Positions 53,807 through 64,000 of a DNA stretch of 64,000 nt are shown in pieces; position 1 is the stretch's first letter, and every line of letters begins with the position of its first letter. The notes below the pieces were generated by a model. The model was not told the DNA's origin. It searched no databases and saw nothing but the letters and a program-made list of their open reading frames with translations. Source of the stretch: Tieghemiomyces parasiticus (Eukaryota > Kickxellomycota > Dimargaritomycetes > Dimargaritales > Dimargaritaceae); the NCBI GenBank assembly GCA_027575765.1, contig JANBPT010000003.1, positions 1-64,000 on the forward strand. Reading direction: 5' to 3'. Both the position numbers and the translations under genes were made by a program.

Positions 53807-54318
53807 GGTCAGAACCTACCTATGCTTGGCCATCTATCACCAAAAAGCGATATCTCGGTAGAGTTTGAAGCCCCGCCATACATTTATCGTAGCAACCCTT
53901 TACTAAAAGAAACCAAAGTTATCGTGAAACGCCCAATCTGCCCCCCCCCTTAACGGGATAATAGGCAAAACACGCTAGGATTGTGTGGAGATAGGCAGCA
54001 GAGCTCAATGTATATACAAAATGGGCATAAGATCTTTTTTTATTGTCAGATCCTAGAACTTAACACCGAATGAAGACCCGCGTGTTGTAAATTAAGGTTT
54101 GTAGGCAGGGGGGTTAAGGCTGGCGTATAGTAGACGTCTCATGTCGCGATCTAGGCATTAGAAAGCGCTTAAGTTCGGGAACAAGTTTAACCAACCGTTA
54201 TGCTGCATTAGGGACAACTAGGTTTGATCGCTGGGAACTGCGATTTGGTTCCACGGACCTCACTTGGCGCGGCCTTGATGCACGTCCTATATTGGTGTTT
54301 GGATGTGGCATTTAATCA

Positions 54319-56359
54319 TTATCCGAACAGCTCGTCCTCCGCTAGAAGTTGTGCGCGGAGTTGCTGCACGGCCTTTTGGTGTTTCTTGGACTGCTCGTGG
54401 TTAATTCGCTGGGCTACCGACTTGAACCGCTTCCGGCACGGCTCGCACTGCAACGGGTCAGTCTCCTCGATGGTGTCGTCCCCATCTTCGTCGCCAACAG
54501 CCTCTGCTATACATCCGGGACTTCCTTGACCCCCATCATTGGTGGGAATGGCCGTTGTGGCACTTTGTGGCGTTGTTTTGCTAGTGTTGGTCGCACTGCC
54601 GAACTCATGGTTACCTAGTGAGGCCTGCCGCGCAAGAGCCTCAGATAGAGCTTCGCCACTGTCGTCGTCTTGGCTATTTCCATTCGCACTAGCTTCCTCG
54701 TCCGATCCGTCACTCTCGGTGTAATCGTCTTCCCTTTCCGTCATACGGTAGAGCCGCTCGTACGCCCGTTCGTCCACTTTGGCCCAGGCAGGCTCCTGGT
54801 ACGTTGCTGCGGCTGTGTCCCGGGACTGTTTGGCCTCATCCAGACGCTTTTTCCGTTCCACCTCGCGCTGCCGCTGGGCCTCCTGCTGTTCTTCATTCCA
54901 GGCCTGCATGCGGGGGTCACGTTTCTTGACGTAGAGGGCCAGCGACTGGTAAAGCAAGATGATGAAGCGGGTTCCAATCGAGACGCGAGTTAAAGTCCAC
55001 TGTGCGAGGCTAGGGCTCTAAAGTTCGCCCTGCGGGTCAAGGGGTAGCCCGGTTAGGCCTAGGTCCCAAGCAACGCTTACCTTAACTACCTCGCTGTACT
55101 CTTTCCGGGCCGTCTCACGCGCTTTACGGTTTTCTTTCTCAATGGCGCGCCGCACGTACCGGTTGGGCGCGTCGGATGGTTTGTACTTATCGTGCCAGGC
55201 GAATGTGCGCTGGGTTTGGAACCCGGTCCAGAAGTTGTAAAAGTCTACCAGATTATAGAGGTGGCGCGAGTCGCCGCGGTACGTGATGGGTTCCTTGGCA
55301 TGGGTGAAGGACTGACCAAAGTCCAGGTTCTGCAGGAGGGCTACGCGTGCTGGGTCCGTCATGCGGGACCCAAGTTTCAGCTCTTCCTCCGCGACGGCAC
55401 GGAATACCTTGCCATACACCACAAAGAAGCCCTATGATTTAGATTGGAGGTAATGGGAAGGAGGGGGGAGGTTCCCCAGGGTGTACAGACGACGTGGGTT
55501 AGTTTCGGGTTAATGTGCACTGTCCTGGTCAACTGTAATCACCATGGATAGTTAGGGCTTACATCAAAGGCGTCCGTGAAGCCGCGGTAAACGCTAGTGC
55601 TGAAATACTTCATAAGGACGTCGCTTGTCAAACCTGAGGACATGGCCTCTGGGTTGGTCGGGTCGAAGTTGGCTGTGGGTACCGAGGATGAGTTGGAGGG
55701 TAGGGTTGGGATTGCGGGGTTATTAGTTAGGCATAGGTATAAGGTTCGTTGCGGAAATTGTGAACGCGGCGGCGGCGAATTAGGCTGAACTAAAATTTCT
55801 ACGGTGCATAAGGACCAGTCATCTGCTGCTTGTCCCGTATGGGTCCTTACCTCCTCGTAGAATGGCATCTTTGTGGTCATCGTACCTGGTAGGGGCGGCG
55901 GGTTCCCCGAGAATCATTTTACGCATTCAAACATGGTCAGTTGGGATGGTATCTACCGAATTACGGTGCCACGCCAGTTTAACCGGCTGGGGGATATCTA
56001 ACCCACGGGAGATTTTCGGCCAGACACTTACCATGCCCGTTCGTGTGGGTCAGATAACACCTCATAAGCGCTGCGTATCTCGGCGAAAACTTCCGTGGCC
56101 TTTTCTACCTGGTGGTAGTTCTTGTCTGGCGCACAAAGAAGCAGGGACACGAATAATAATAATAAAATGTCAACTTCCACGGTTATTACTTGGTAGCCGA
56201 ACAAAGACATTGATTTCAGCTCCGGGTAAACCCAATAACTATTGACGGCTACTTACCGGGGTGCCAACGCAGGGCCTGTTGCCGGTAGGCCTTCTTGAGC
56301 TCGTCGCTGGTCGCGTCGGCGCTCACGCCGAGCAACTCGTAGTAGCAGGTCTTGGCCAT
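54319..56359 (-). CDS. JJJ1: J-protein Jjj1 (DNAJC21), ribosome biogenesis, six exons
   Basis: Exons are 56359-56257, 56125-56032, 55885-55851, 55672-55563, 55431-55081 and 54945-54319, all in phase, giving 439 residues. The J domain opens [20 protein letters not shown], with the HPD triad at 33-35 split by intron 1, and continues [20 protein letters not shown]. The Jjj1-specific region has [53 protein letters not shown] and [22 protein letters not shown]2H2 finger (Cys398, Cys401, His414, His420) lies near the C-terminus. Known role: stimulates Hsp70 on cytosolic pre-60S particles to release Arx1/Alb1, with Rei1. The second finger of human DNAJC21 is not present. Exon 3 is only 35 nt. Confidence 0.96.
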
Positions 56360-57008
56360 GGGCTTGGTTTGGAAGGGGGTTGTGGTGTGCGGATCGCACT
56401 GAATGGCGGGGTGGGTGGAGACCGGCAGGTTTACGCGGTAGGGTGCGACAAACGGTAGCGTAGGGATTAGGGGATGCGCAAGTAATGTGGCCTTATTGTG
56501 TATTGTTACAAAGGTGCGGACCAGGTGGTGTGGTGTGGAGGGATGCAAGCGGTAGGGATTGGTCCGTGACGAACTGCCAGGCGGAGCTCATTGCCCCTCT
56601 CAGCAGTATTTCCGAGCAGAGCGTCAAACGGTTCTTTTTTTTTCCCCTTAATTAGGGGCTTCTTTCTTGAGACCTCCTCTGAGTGTATTACTGTGGGCGG
56701 TTGCAAAGTCGATACTCTTTTGACGGTAGTTTACACACTATTGTGGCCTGGTGTATCATACTCATTATCTCGTCAATAACAAAGCCTTCTTTTCCTTCTC
56801 TCAATAGTTACATCTCGTCGAATTTGTCGTCCGGCTATCCCCCATTGAAGGATTGGCATAGTGCCAATATAAAATATTTATGCGACTATCGTATACAGAG
56901 GAAAAAGTGAAAGTTGTAAATAACATGATGAAAAGAAAAACGTACGTACATCTCCAACGAGCAATTAGTTGTGTCAACTGCAGGAATTGAGAGTTCATAT
57001 CTAGCTGC
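56360..57008. other. Intergenic between JJJ1 and TAF9
   Basis: JJJ1 promoter side plus the AT-rich 3' flank of TAF9. No gene is seen. Confidence 0.55.
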
Positions 57009-57977
57009 CTAGTTCTTCTCTTCGGCAGGCTTCGAGCTATTGGTTAAATTTCTCCGCTGGATGTGGTGTAGATGACAAGTAGGGCATAAGATACATAGAG
57101 GGGTTGTGGGTGGGTTAGTTAGACCTCCTTTTGACATCCAGCTCAGAAGGGCCTTGTACAGGTCAGATAAAGTTGATGTACCCGTCATATAGGGCCAAAA
57201 GAAGTGGGATATTTACCTCGGGTGCGATCTGAAAGTTGACCGCCGTAAGGCAGTGCTTCTCGGGAGGCAGACGCACCCCATTCGTCTCAGTCAGTAGCGG
57301 TAGCGGGGTGCGGTTACGCTCTTCAGCGAGCTCGAGTAGGAACTGGATAACATCGTTGGTGACGAGAAGGAGAGACAGCTGGTAAATATTAGAGTCGAGC
57401 ATGTTGAACGCGGTAAAAGGTGGCAGATTGCAAGGAGTAACCCCGTCCGTGTGGACAAACCAGGCCCGCCAACCTGGCTCTTTGACACCTCGACCCAAGT
57501 TTTGCGAGTTTAAAATAGACACGGTTTTCTAGTAGCGAACCGAGCCGGTCAAAAACTTACCTCCTTGGGTGGTGGTGTGGTGAAGGAGTGGTTTACTCGG
57601 CCTTGGATCGAGAGGCGCACGTCGTCGATATCGAGCGCATTCTTGCCCGCGTGTTCCGAGTACATGAGGGCATCCTGAAAGACCTCAACTGTGTAGCCTG
57701 CAGCGGGGAGAGGGTAAGGACGCGGAGGCCGCGGGGTTGGTTACTTGGTGTTCAGGCCACAGCCATCCTATGACCACAAAAAAACAGAACAAAGAACGCC
57801 ACACCATGGGTTAAGTTATAAGCCGAGTTGTCGCGCCCACCACAGCTACTTACGGTGAGCAAAGTCAAGCAGCTGGTTAACCACTCGAGGGTCACAGTCC
57901 TCAATGCCCTGGGACTGGAGGATGAGGGACGTGATTTTGGCCTCTTTAGGGAGGTTGTCGGGCGTGTCGCCGCTCAT
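57009..57977 (-). CDS. TAF9: TFIID/SAGA subunit TAF9, four exons
   Basis: Exons are 57977-57854, 57697-57561, 57342-57217 and 57056-57009, in phase, giving 144 residues. The H3-like histone fold runs from [20 protein letters not shown] through [15 protein letters not shown] and [20 protein letters not shown] to [15 protein letters not shown]. The conserved region after it is [19 protein letters not shown] and [17 protein letters not shown], nearly the family consensus. A 15-residue last exon gives a short Lys/Glu-rich tail. Known role: pairs with TAF6 in TFIID and SAGA. It is shorter at the C-terminus than human TAF9. Divergent from MRP17 across 516 bp. Confidence 0.95.
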
Positions 57978-58493
57978 GTTAACGAGGACGATGAGGGCAC
58001 GTTTAAATGCTGTATAGCGGACGGAAAGGAAGGCCTTGTAAGGAGAGGTGCAATGGTCCTCGGAAGGGTAAGGCAGGACAATGGGAAGACGGGTACGACC
58101 GACGGGATGGGCTAATGGGCTAAAATGGAGGGGCGTGTAAGGCCAAAGCTGGTGGGGAATGTGTAAGGCTGGCGATGGGTGAAGGCAGGGGCTGTGCTGG
58201 ACATGGTCGACTCGCGTTTCCTCAAGTCGGCACATTTGCCGACATTTTCGGCATGACGGATTCGTAGATTCCTCACCGCTCAGGATCCGCACGCTTTAGT
58301 CTGCTTTCGCTCCTCCAGTCCTCTTGATTCCCCAGTTTAGTCTATCCCAATCGTGCCGATCCCCGCCCCTAGATCAACTCACCGTGCTTCAGTCTGACCC
58401 CTTCATTCCGACGTTCGACTTCACTTCGGATCGACCCTCTGACCCGTTCCCTTTTTCTCACTCTTTACCCTTGATTGTACCTTAGAAACCGCC
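57978..58493. promoter_or_regulatory. Bidirectional promoter region of TAF9 and MRP17
   Basis: A 516-bp spacer between two divergent ATGs. The MRP17 half is pyrimidine-rich. No TATA box or separate gene is seen. Confidence 0.5.
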
Positions 58494-59239
58494 ATGCCCC
58501 TGTACGAGCTACTCTGCATATCGAGCCGTAACATCGCCACCGTACGTACAGAGGACTTTCGACGGATCTTCCACACCTCCCAGCCACGAGGGCTCACCAT
58601 TAACGACCTCACGAGCTAAGCCCTCTACCCGCCATTACGCATAGTCTAACTTATAACCGACCCTCTCCGTTTTATTTACTTTTCCAACACACCACCACTA
58701 CCATCCTATGCTACAGGCCAACGCCCGCGACTTGGTCAAGATGTCGGCCTTGACCGTCCTCGACCGCGGCGGTGTAGTGCGCGGCTTTACCAACTTTGGT
58801 ATCCGTGTCCTGCCCCACCGCATCAAGCGCCACCAACAGTACTTCGAGGAGGGACGGTAAGCAAAATGAGAAGTGGTAGGCGTTACACCCTAGCGACGCC
58901 GATTTCAGTGATGTAGTATTGAAGGGGAGGGTGGGGGGTGGTTTATCGTCATCACATCACCGGTAATCAATTTGAAAACTTACCCCATACCCTTTTCATT
59001 CCACATTTACCCACCCTTCCTTACAATCACCCCCCCTCCTTGGTCACCTGTCGGTTTCTCGCAGGTACTGGTTGATGCACTTTGATTGTAACCCCTTGGT
59101 TCTCACCGAGCTTACCAAGTCGCTACGTCTTGATCCCCGTGTGCTTCGGCACAACGTGCTCAAACTCGACAACAAACTGGCGGCCTACAAATATAACACT
59201 GCCGAGAGCCCCGCAGCGACTGCCTACAGCCAGTTCTGA
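58494..59239 (+). CDS. MRP17: Mitochondrial ribosomal protein bS6m (Mrp17), three exons
   Basis: Exons are 58494-58541, 58717-58856 and 59065-59239, giving 120 residues. The 16-residue first exon MPLYELLCISSRNIAT ends at a GTACGT donor and joins ANARDLVKMSALTVLDRGGV. The core is VRGFTNFGIRVLPHRIKRHQ, then RYWLMHFDCNPLVLTELTKS and LRLDPRVLRHNVLKLD. This is the S6 order: strand 1 MPLYELL, helix, GGVVR, the LP-x-I-K strand, then the conserved YWLMHFD and LRLDPRVLRH. No presequence is present, as for yeast Mrp17. It is divergent from TAF9. Confidence 0.93.
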
Positions 59240-59781
59240 GCCCCGAGCGGCCCCTTGCCTGGTATACTTTTCAATGAAGAACACTCAGATATCAAATACC
59301 GTAATTATCAATATCTCCTTGCACACATTTGCCAATTGGTGGGTTCACTTAAGGCACGCTTCTTAATCGTAGCGAGCTGATTAATTTCGAACTGCAGCGA
59401 TTATGGCGAAAGGCATTAGGTGGAGATCACAATAATCGGGATGGAATTCAAATTAGTCGGGTTTAATTTTTGGGAATGGAAGGCGAAGGGGAGGGGATTG
59501 AGAAATAATGGGGGTTTGTTAAGAAAAATAATAGGATGCAAAGGCCAGACGGAAAAAGGCGAGAAAGTGAGTGGGTAGAACAGTGGATCAATGAAATGAG
59601 CAAGCAATGGTGTAGAGGACAGGGGTCCGTGGATGCGGGGGAGGGAGGGGACCAAAATCGCCAGCGGTCTAGGGACCAGCGTGACATTCTAAAGTAGAAC
59701 TTTATAGGTGCCCGTCTCACCACCCCCGCCGCCCTTCCCCCCTCCCTCAAATAAAGAAAACCGTGGTCCGTTCGGCCTTCC
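59240..59781. other. Convergent 3' flanks of MRP17 and CSE1
   Basis: Purine-rich on the + strand (pyrimidine-rich on the reverse). No conserved coding sequence. Confidence 0.55.
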
Positions 59782-62700
59782 TTACATACCGAAGGCTGCC
59801 TTGGCTTCGGGGGACAAGCGCTCGGCGACGGTCTTAAGCAAGGCCGGCTGGGCGGTGTTTAGCTGCCCCAGGTTCTCCTTCAGGTAAGCTCGGTAGTCGG
59901 TAACGGCCGGCACGGGGTCGAGCACGGTCTTGGCCATCGTGGCCAGGCGAGTGTAGTTGGTTTGGAAGGCGGTGCTGTCGACCAAGTCGATGGCGTCCAG
60001 ATCGTCCTCATCCGCTGCCGTGGCGTTGGCGGCTTCGCCGTCGGTCTTGCCCACCGCGCCATCTACCACTTGGACGGGCAGTTTTTCCGCCAGCGTCACC
60101 AGAAGGTCCGGGACGACGGCGGCGTAGGGCGGCTGGAGCATGGCCGGTTCGGTGGTGAGCAGGCGGAGGTACCCGACGACGGCGACTTTACTCTCTAGGG
60201 GCGTGCTGAGCAGCTTGACGTTGGGAATGATGAGGGACTGCAGGATCCCGGCGAACAGCTGGGGCTGGATGGCGTCGAGCTCACGTACCAGCAGCGTCGG
60301 CATTGACAGGCCGTTGCCGCCCTTGTCCAGTGCGCAGAGGAACGCCGCAAAGTACACAAAGGCGCGCACCAGCTTGGGGTGGCTGCGCGTCTGCAGCCGG
60401 TTCAGGATCAGGGTCAGCACCGCCTTGAACTGCGGCTGGAGGGCGGCCACGGGTGAGTAGTACCACAGGGTGCTCAGTAGGTCGAACGCCTGGTGGTCGG
60501 TGGCCTTGTGCGCCAGCAGTTTCTGGAAGATGCCTAGCACGGGCGAGAGGTGGGCGGGGACCACGAAATCGGGACCCACCTGGAGGTAGGCCTTGACCAG
60601 GCGAACCAGGGCCGGTACGTTACCGCTGTTCTCCCACAGCACTGGCTGCAGAAGGGGTGGGAACAGCGCCTTGTACGCGTCGGGGAGGCCGCGGCCGGCG
60701 TGGGCGGCTAGCAGCTGGGCCAGGATCTGGAATGCGTACGGGGTGAAGTCGGCCACGTCGTTCTGCAGGATGTACTGGAATGTCGGGAACAGGGTCTGCT
60801 CGAAGGCGCCCACCGCACCGGGGTCGGCGGCCACCGTGAACCGCGCCAATACCGCCAGGGACTCAAAAAGGTAGTGGTTGAACTGGGGGTTGCTGGGGTT
60901 GCGGCTCACCAGGTCCAGAATCGCCCCGAGCTTGGCCAGGACAGCAGGCCCGAGAGTGGCCACACGCTGGCGGTACGTGATGATGACCCGCATGATGAGC
61001 TTCATGGTGAACTCACGCTCTGCCATGCGTTCGGCGGACCCGGCGCGCTCCAGCGACTCAAAGAGGACTCCGAACAGAGGCTCGACGTAAGGGCGCACAT
61101 CGTCGGGTGAAAAGAGCGGGCGGCGGTCGCGCTTAATAAAGAAGATGCGCTCCAGGCATAGTGTGGCATAGGCGGCCACGGCCAGGTGCGGGTGACTGAG
61201 GTGCTGGCACAAGAGCGGGAGAAGGGCAGCCAGCTGATCCTTGGTGAGCTGGCTGCGGAAGGTGTAGACGTACTTGATGGCATCCACCTTCAAGATCGGG
61301 TGGGATCCGTCGTCAACCTTCTGTAGGTGGCCCAGGATATGTTGGCTGAAAAAGTCCGTCACATTGACCAGGTCGTTCACCTTGGTGGCACCGTGGCGAG
61401 CCACCACCGACACGGCCGAGATGGAGGTCACCATGAACAGGGCCACGTCCTTGGCGCGCCACTCGCCGGCCGGGTCCTGAGCGTAGCGCGCCAGGTAGTG
61501 GTCGACATAGGTGGACACGATGCGGGTAGTCTCAGCCGGGAAGGCGTGCAGCAGGGCGCGCACCAGGTCGCCCGCGGCGCGGCGGCGAGTGTCCGCCTCA
61601 GCGGCCTCGACATCGTGCACCACGTATTGCAGGGGCTCGTCCTCAAACAGCTCCTCGTCGGATTCGCGAAGGGCCATGTTGGGTAACACGATCTTCTCGC
61701 AGACAAGCTTCATGGTGTCCTCGCTGGCGAACAACTCGCGATTGCCCGGCTGGTGTACTACCGTGGTCAGGAAACCGAGGGCCTTGCAGGCCAGCAGGTC
61801 GAACTTAGGCTGGGGCCCCAACGTGGTCAGCATGCTCCACACTGTCTCCACGAACTTGGGCAGCAGCGGGGCGAAGGACTCCTCCAGACGGTTGGTGTAG
61901 AGTGCAATGATCTCGCATACACCGGCCTTGATCTTCTCAACATCGGTGGCCTCATCATCGTCACCATTGTCGACCAGAGGGTTCTGGTACACCAGATACT
62001 TGTGCAGGATACCCATAAACTCGGCCATGTGGTCCTCAAAATACTCGGGCAGGTCCTGGCAGTTGAGGCTGTAGAAGATTTTGACCAGCAGCAGCATGGC
62101 TGGGAGGAGGGTTTGCAGGGCCTCCTTGTTGTCCTTATGGGTCTCGATCAGTTGGTCGGTTGTCTTGAAGATTTCAGTGAAGGGGCCCGTGAACTGCTCC
62201 AGGACGAAGCGGATCTCGAGGAAGAGGTCGTTGGAGCGGAATTCCTTGCGCCACCGCTTGAAAATGGCGTGGGCGGTCTGCAGGACCCCGTTGTTGACGT
62301 GGTAATTTTGCGGACTGAGCTTGCTGTTGAGGGTCTGTGCCGTGCGAGAGGGGAGGTTTGGGGTGGCGCAAAATGACAACAATAATATTGATGGGCGGTA
62401 ACGGTGGTCAGTTTAGTGGTGATTCTCAGAACTTTGGTGGGCACTGCACAGGAGCGAATGATATCGTACACGTCGGCAAAATCCAACAACTTACCGCAAT
62501 GAGCGTGGGCCACTTATCCGGGAAATCGTGCTTGGCAATTATGGCCAGACCGTCACTGATCTGGAGCTGTAGGTTAGTGGGCAGGCTAATCATGAGGTCG
62601 ACAATCTTGTCCTTGACGGCCTTACGGTCCTCTTCAGCAATGACGTTCGCCTGGTCCTCGTGCTGTCGGGGAAGGAGTAGACAAGGTGGTATCGAGGGTT

Positions 62701-63269
62701 CAATAGACGTTAGGAATGCAGACTGCCAAAGGGGACCCAAGTGGGGGAGAAGGGTTGGAGACGTTCGGGATAGCGGGTGCGGGGAATTGACTTCGGAACA
62801 AGCTCGCGCCGTACGCCAATGTGACACGGGGTCTCGTGGTATTACTTACGATTTCCCAGTGCTTTTTGACATAGTTCTTAAAGTAGAGCGAGGCAGCAAA
62901 GCGCACCGCCGGGTCGGTCGTATCGGACCCGGCCAAGGTCAGAAGGGAAATGATGAAATGCGGGGTCTTTTCGGCTGCCTGCAGGAACTGCTCGGCTATC
63001 GTGCGTTAAAGGGGCGTGAGGGAAGTCGGTCCGAGGCAAAAGAGGGAAGAGCGTCCAGGGGTGCGCGGTGGTCAGGGGATGGCGGTGGTTAGTCAGGTCA
63101 GCGTGGCTCGTCGGATGGCTGCCGGGAGAGAGTGGCCGGCGGGGCTCCAGTAATTGGGAAGCCGTTAGCTGGATCCCCTTGTTAACTCACCTTGTTTACG
63201 GGTGCCGGGTTGCAGCGTCTGCTGGAGGTATTGGGCCAAGGCATCGAGGGTCGGGGCTTGGACGGCCAT
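59782..63269 (-). CDS. CSE1: Exportin-2/Cse1 (importin-alpha re-exporter), four exons
   Basis: Exons are 63269-63191, 62995-62850, 62662-62495 and 62334-59782, in phase, giving 981 residues (family about 970). Exon 1 has MAVQAPTLDALAQYLQQTLQ. Exons 2-3 complete the importin-beta N-terminal domain: DPAVRFAASLYFKNYVKKHW, then DLMISLPTNLQLQISDGLAI and AKHDFPDKWPTLIA. The long last exon has YHVNNGVLQTAHAIFKRWRK, FYSLNCQDLPEYFEDHMAEF, DTRRRAAGDLVRALLHAFP and TPYAFQILAQLLAAH, followed by LFPPLLQPVLWENSGNVPAL. Known role: Cse1 with Ran-GTP carries importin-alpha (Srp1) back to the cytoplasm. An acidic stretch near the end corresponds to the one before the last HEAT repeats of human CSE1L. Confidence 0.97.
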
Positions 63270-64000
63270 GTTGAAGGGTGGAATGGATAAGGGTGCTGAT
63301 TGAATTGGGTTGACTAGTAGCAGCAGCGGTTAGGCTCGAGACGGCGGAGTTTAGGCGAATGATGTCAGGGGAGAGGTAAACTGTGCGGTTTGGCTGACCC
63401 ACAGGTACAAGCTTTATGGCGGGCAGGATTCAAAAGAGCTATGTGGAAAACAATCGACAAGGTGAAGAAATGGTCAACGGAATGCGGGTAAGAGGGGACT
63501 GCCACGCAGAAATGGAAGCGCGGAGAAGCGAACCGACAGAGGTGGATAGTCCCGATGGTGGGGAACGGTGGGGCCGGGTAAGGGTAAACATTAGCCAGCG
63601 ACTAATAAAAAAAATGCGCCGCAAACAAGGTCAGGCGGGACGCGGTTATGGGTATGTAGTGAAGGGAGGGGGGAAATGGCACAGTGATGGGGAGTTTAGG
63701 TGGCAGTGCGGGCGCTGCGGCACTCGGCAGCAATGGTCCCACCATCTATATTGGGCTGCCATCAGACAGACGTACAGCACTTTACCACTGGACTGCGCGT
63801 AGTGCCACATTGACCAGGCCTGGTATGCGACGGGAGCATCCTTGCAGCATTACTTGCGAGGTACTTCGGGTACCTTTAATCTTTTCATGCGGGCAGCCGG
63901 TGGAAATGGGTCCAGCGCTACCGCGCTATCCCGGGTTTGCTCTGTAGAGTCCACCGCGTTTAAAGCGCAGTCTAATACCGTATGTCCTATCTGGGCATTC
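63270..64000. other. CSE1 upstream region to window end
   Basis: Purine-rich on the + strand near CSE1, as for other leaders here read in reverse. A + strand frame (63416-63802) has an ATG but no conserved motif and is probably not a gene. Nothing is recognised up to the edge. Confidence 0.5.

Larger units (their letters stand above)
52198..54318. other. Intergenic, AT-richer block with no recognised gene
   Basis: The leader and TATA box of the secreted protein gene occupy the first 170 bp. Beyond that the DNA is AT-richer than its surroundings. One reverse-strand frame, 53478-53152 (108 codons from ATG), has A/T-ending codons and no recognised motif. A CT/TA microsatellite lies at about 53787-53806. 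Confidence 0.5.

Noticed and set aside
54224..54993. + strand frames opposite the last JJJ1 exon
   Set aside because: Antisense of the JJJ1 acidic/basic region; no homology.
61753..62376. Long + strand open frame opposite CSE1
   Set aside because: Mirror of a strongly conserved CSE1 exon; its composition follows from the complementary codons.
63416..63802. ATG-initiated + strand frame of 128 codons upstream of CSE1
   Set aside because: Lies in the purine-rich strand opposite a leader; composition is low in complexity and no family is recognised.
1..64000. CRISPR array, integrated virus, rRNA operon or intact transposon
   Set aside because: No spaced direct repeats, integrase, reverse transcriptase, capsid or ribosomal RNA signature was seen on either strand.

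Overview
This is nuclear DNA of a fungus, not bacterial DNA. Genes are separated by long non-coding stretches, many are split by introns with GTAAGT-type donors, several have TATA boxes or AATAAA signals, and the products are eukaryotic: Sm-D3, Prp3, TAF9, CSE1/exportin-2, TIM10, SRP19, a GPI-anchor ethanolamine-phosphate transferase and a Dbf2/Sid2 kinase. GDA1, URC1, JJJ1, a PET123-like protein and a GPI-anchored Ser-rich wall protein point to Fungi. Introns of mostly 130-230 nt, a CLIP-170 homologue with two zinc knuckles, a WRAP53/TCAB1 homologue, RBM18 and CLPTM1 fit an early-diverging lineage better than a yeast. Zoopagomycota/Kickxellomycota is my guess, not a demonstrated placement.

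Left part (1-24 kb), gene-poor. A uracil phosphoribosyltransferase is cut by the left edge, followed by an RBM18-like RNA-binding protein and a four-exon URC1. Uracil phosphoribosyltransferase and URC1 both belong to the URC route of uracil use, so this looks like a loose catabolic pair. Then come a 1350-residue CLIP-170-like microtubule plus-end protein, an aldo-keto reductase, a two-exon tubby-like/LURP-like protein, and a disordered Ser/Pro-rich protein of unknown role. The gaps at 10.2-12.8, 13.7-15.5, 16.7-18.4 and 19.9-24.3 kb hold no gene I can name. Two of them contain splice-bounded exons that may be small unidentified genes.

Right part (24-64 kb), compact and dominated by divergent pairs. 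These are SCP1/DBF2, PRP3/GDA1, TIM10/WRAP53, BOL1/PNP, SRP19/GPI13 and TAF9/MRP17. Between them lie a GPI-anchored Ser-rich protein, SMD3, a CLPTM1-family membrane protein, a PET123-like mitoribosomal protein, a small secreted peptide precursor, the J-protein JJJ1, and CSE1 at the right end.

The genes are mostly housekeeping: RNA processing, mitochondrial translation and import, secretory pathway and GPI synthesis, and cytoskeleton/mitotic exit. Large proteins (CLIP, GPI13, CLPTM1, GDA1, WRAP53, DBF2) are single-exon, while small conserved genes carry two to six exons; CSE1 has three short 5' exons and one long exon. I found no CRISPR array, rRNA, convincing tRNA or intact transposon. Exon coordinates were derived by hand from splice motifs, reading phase and remembered family features.
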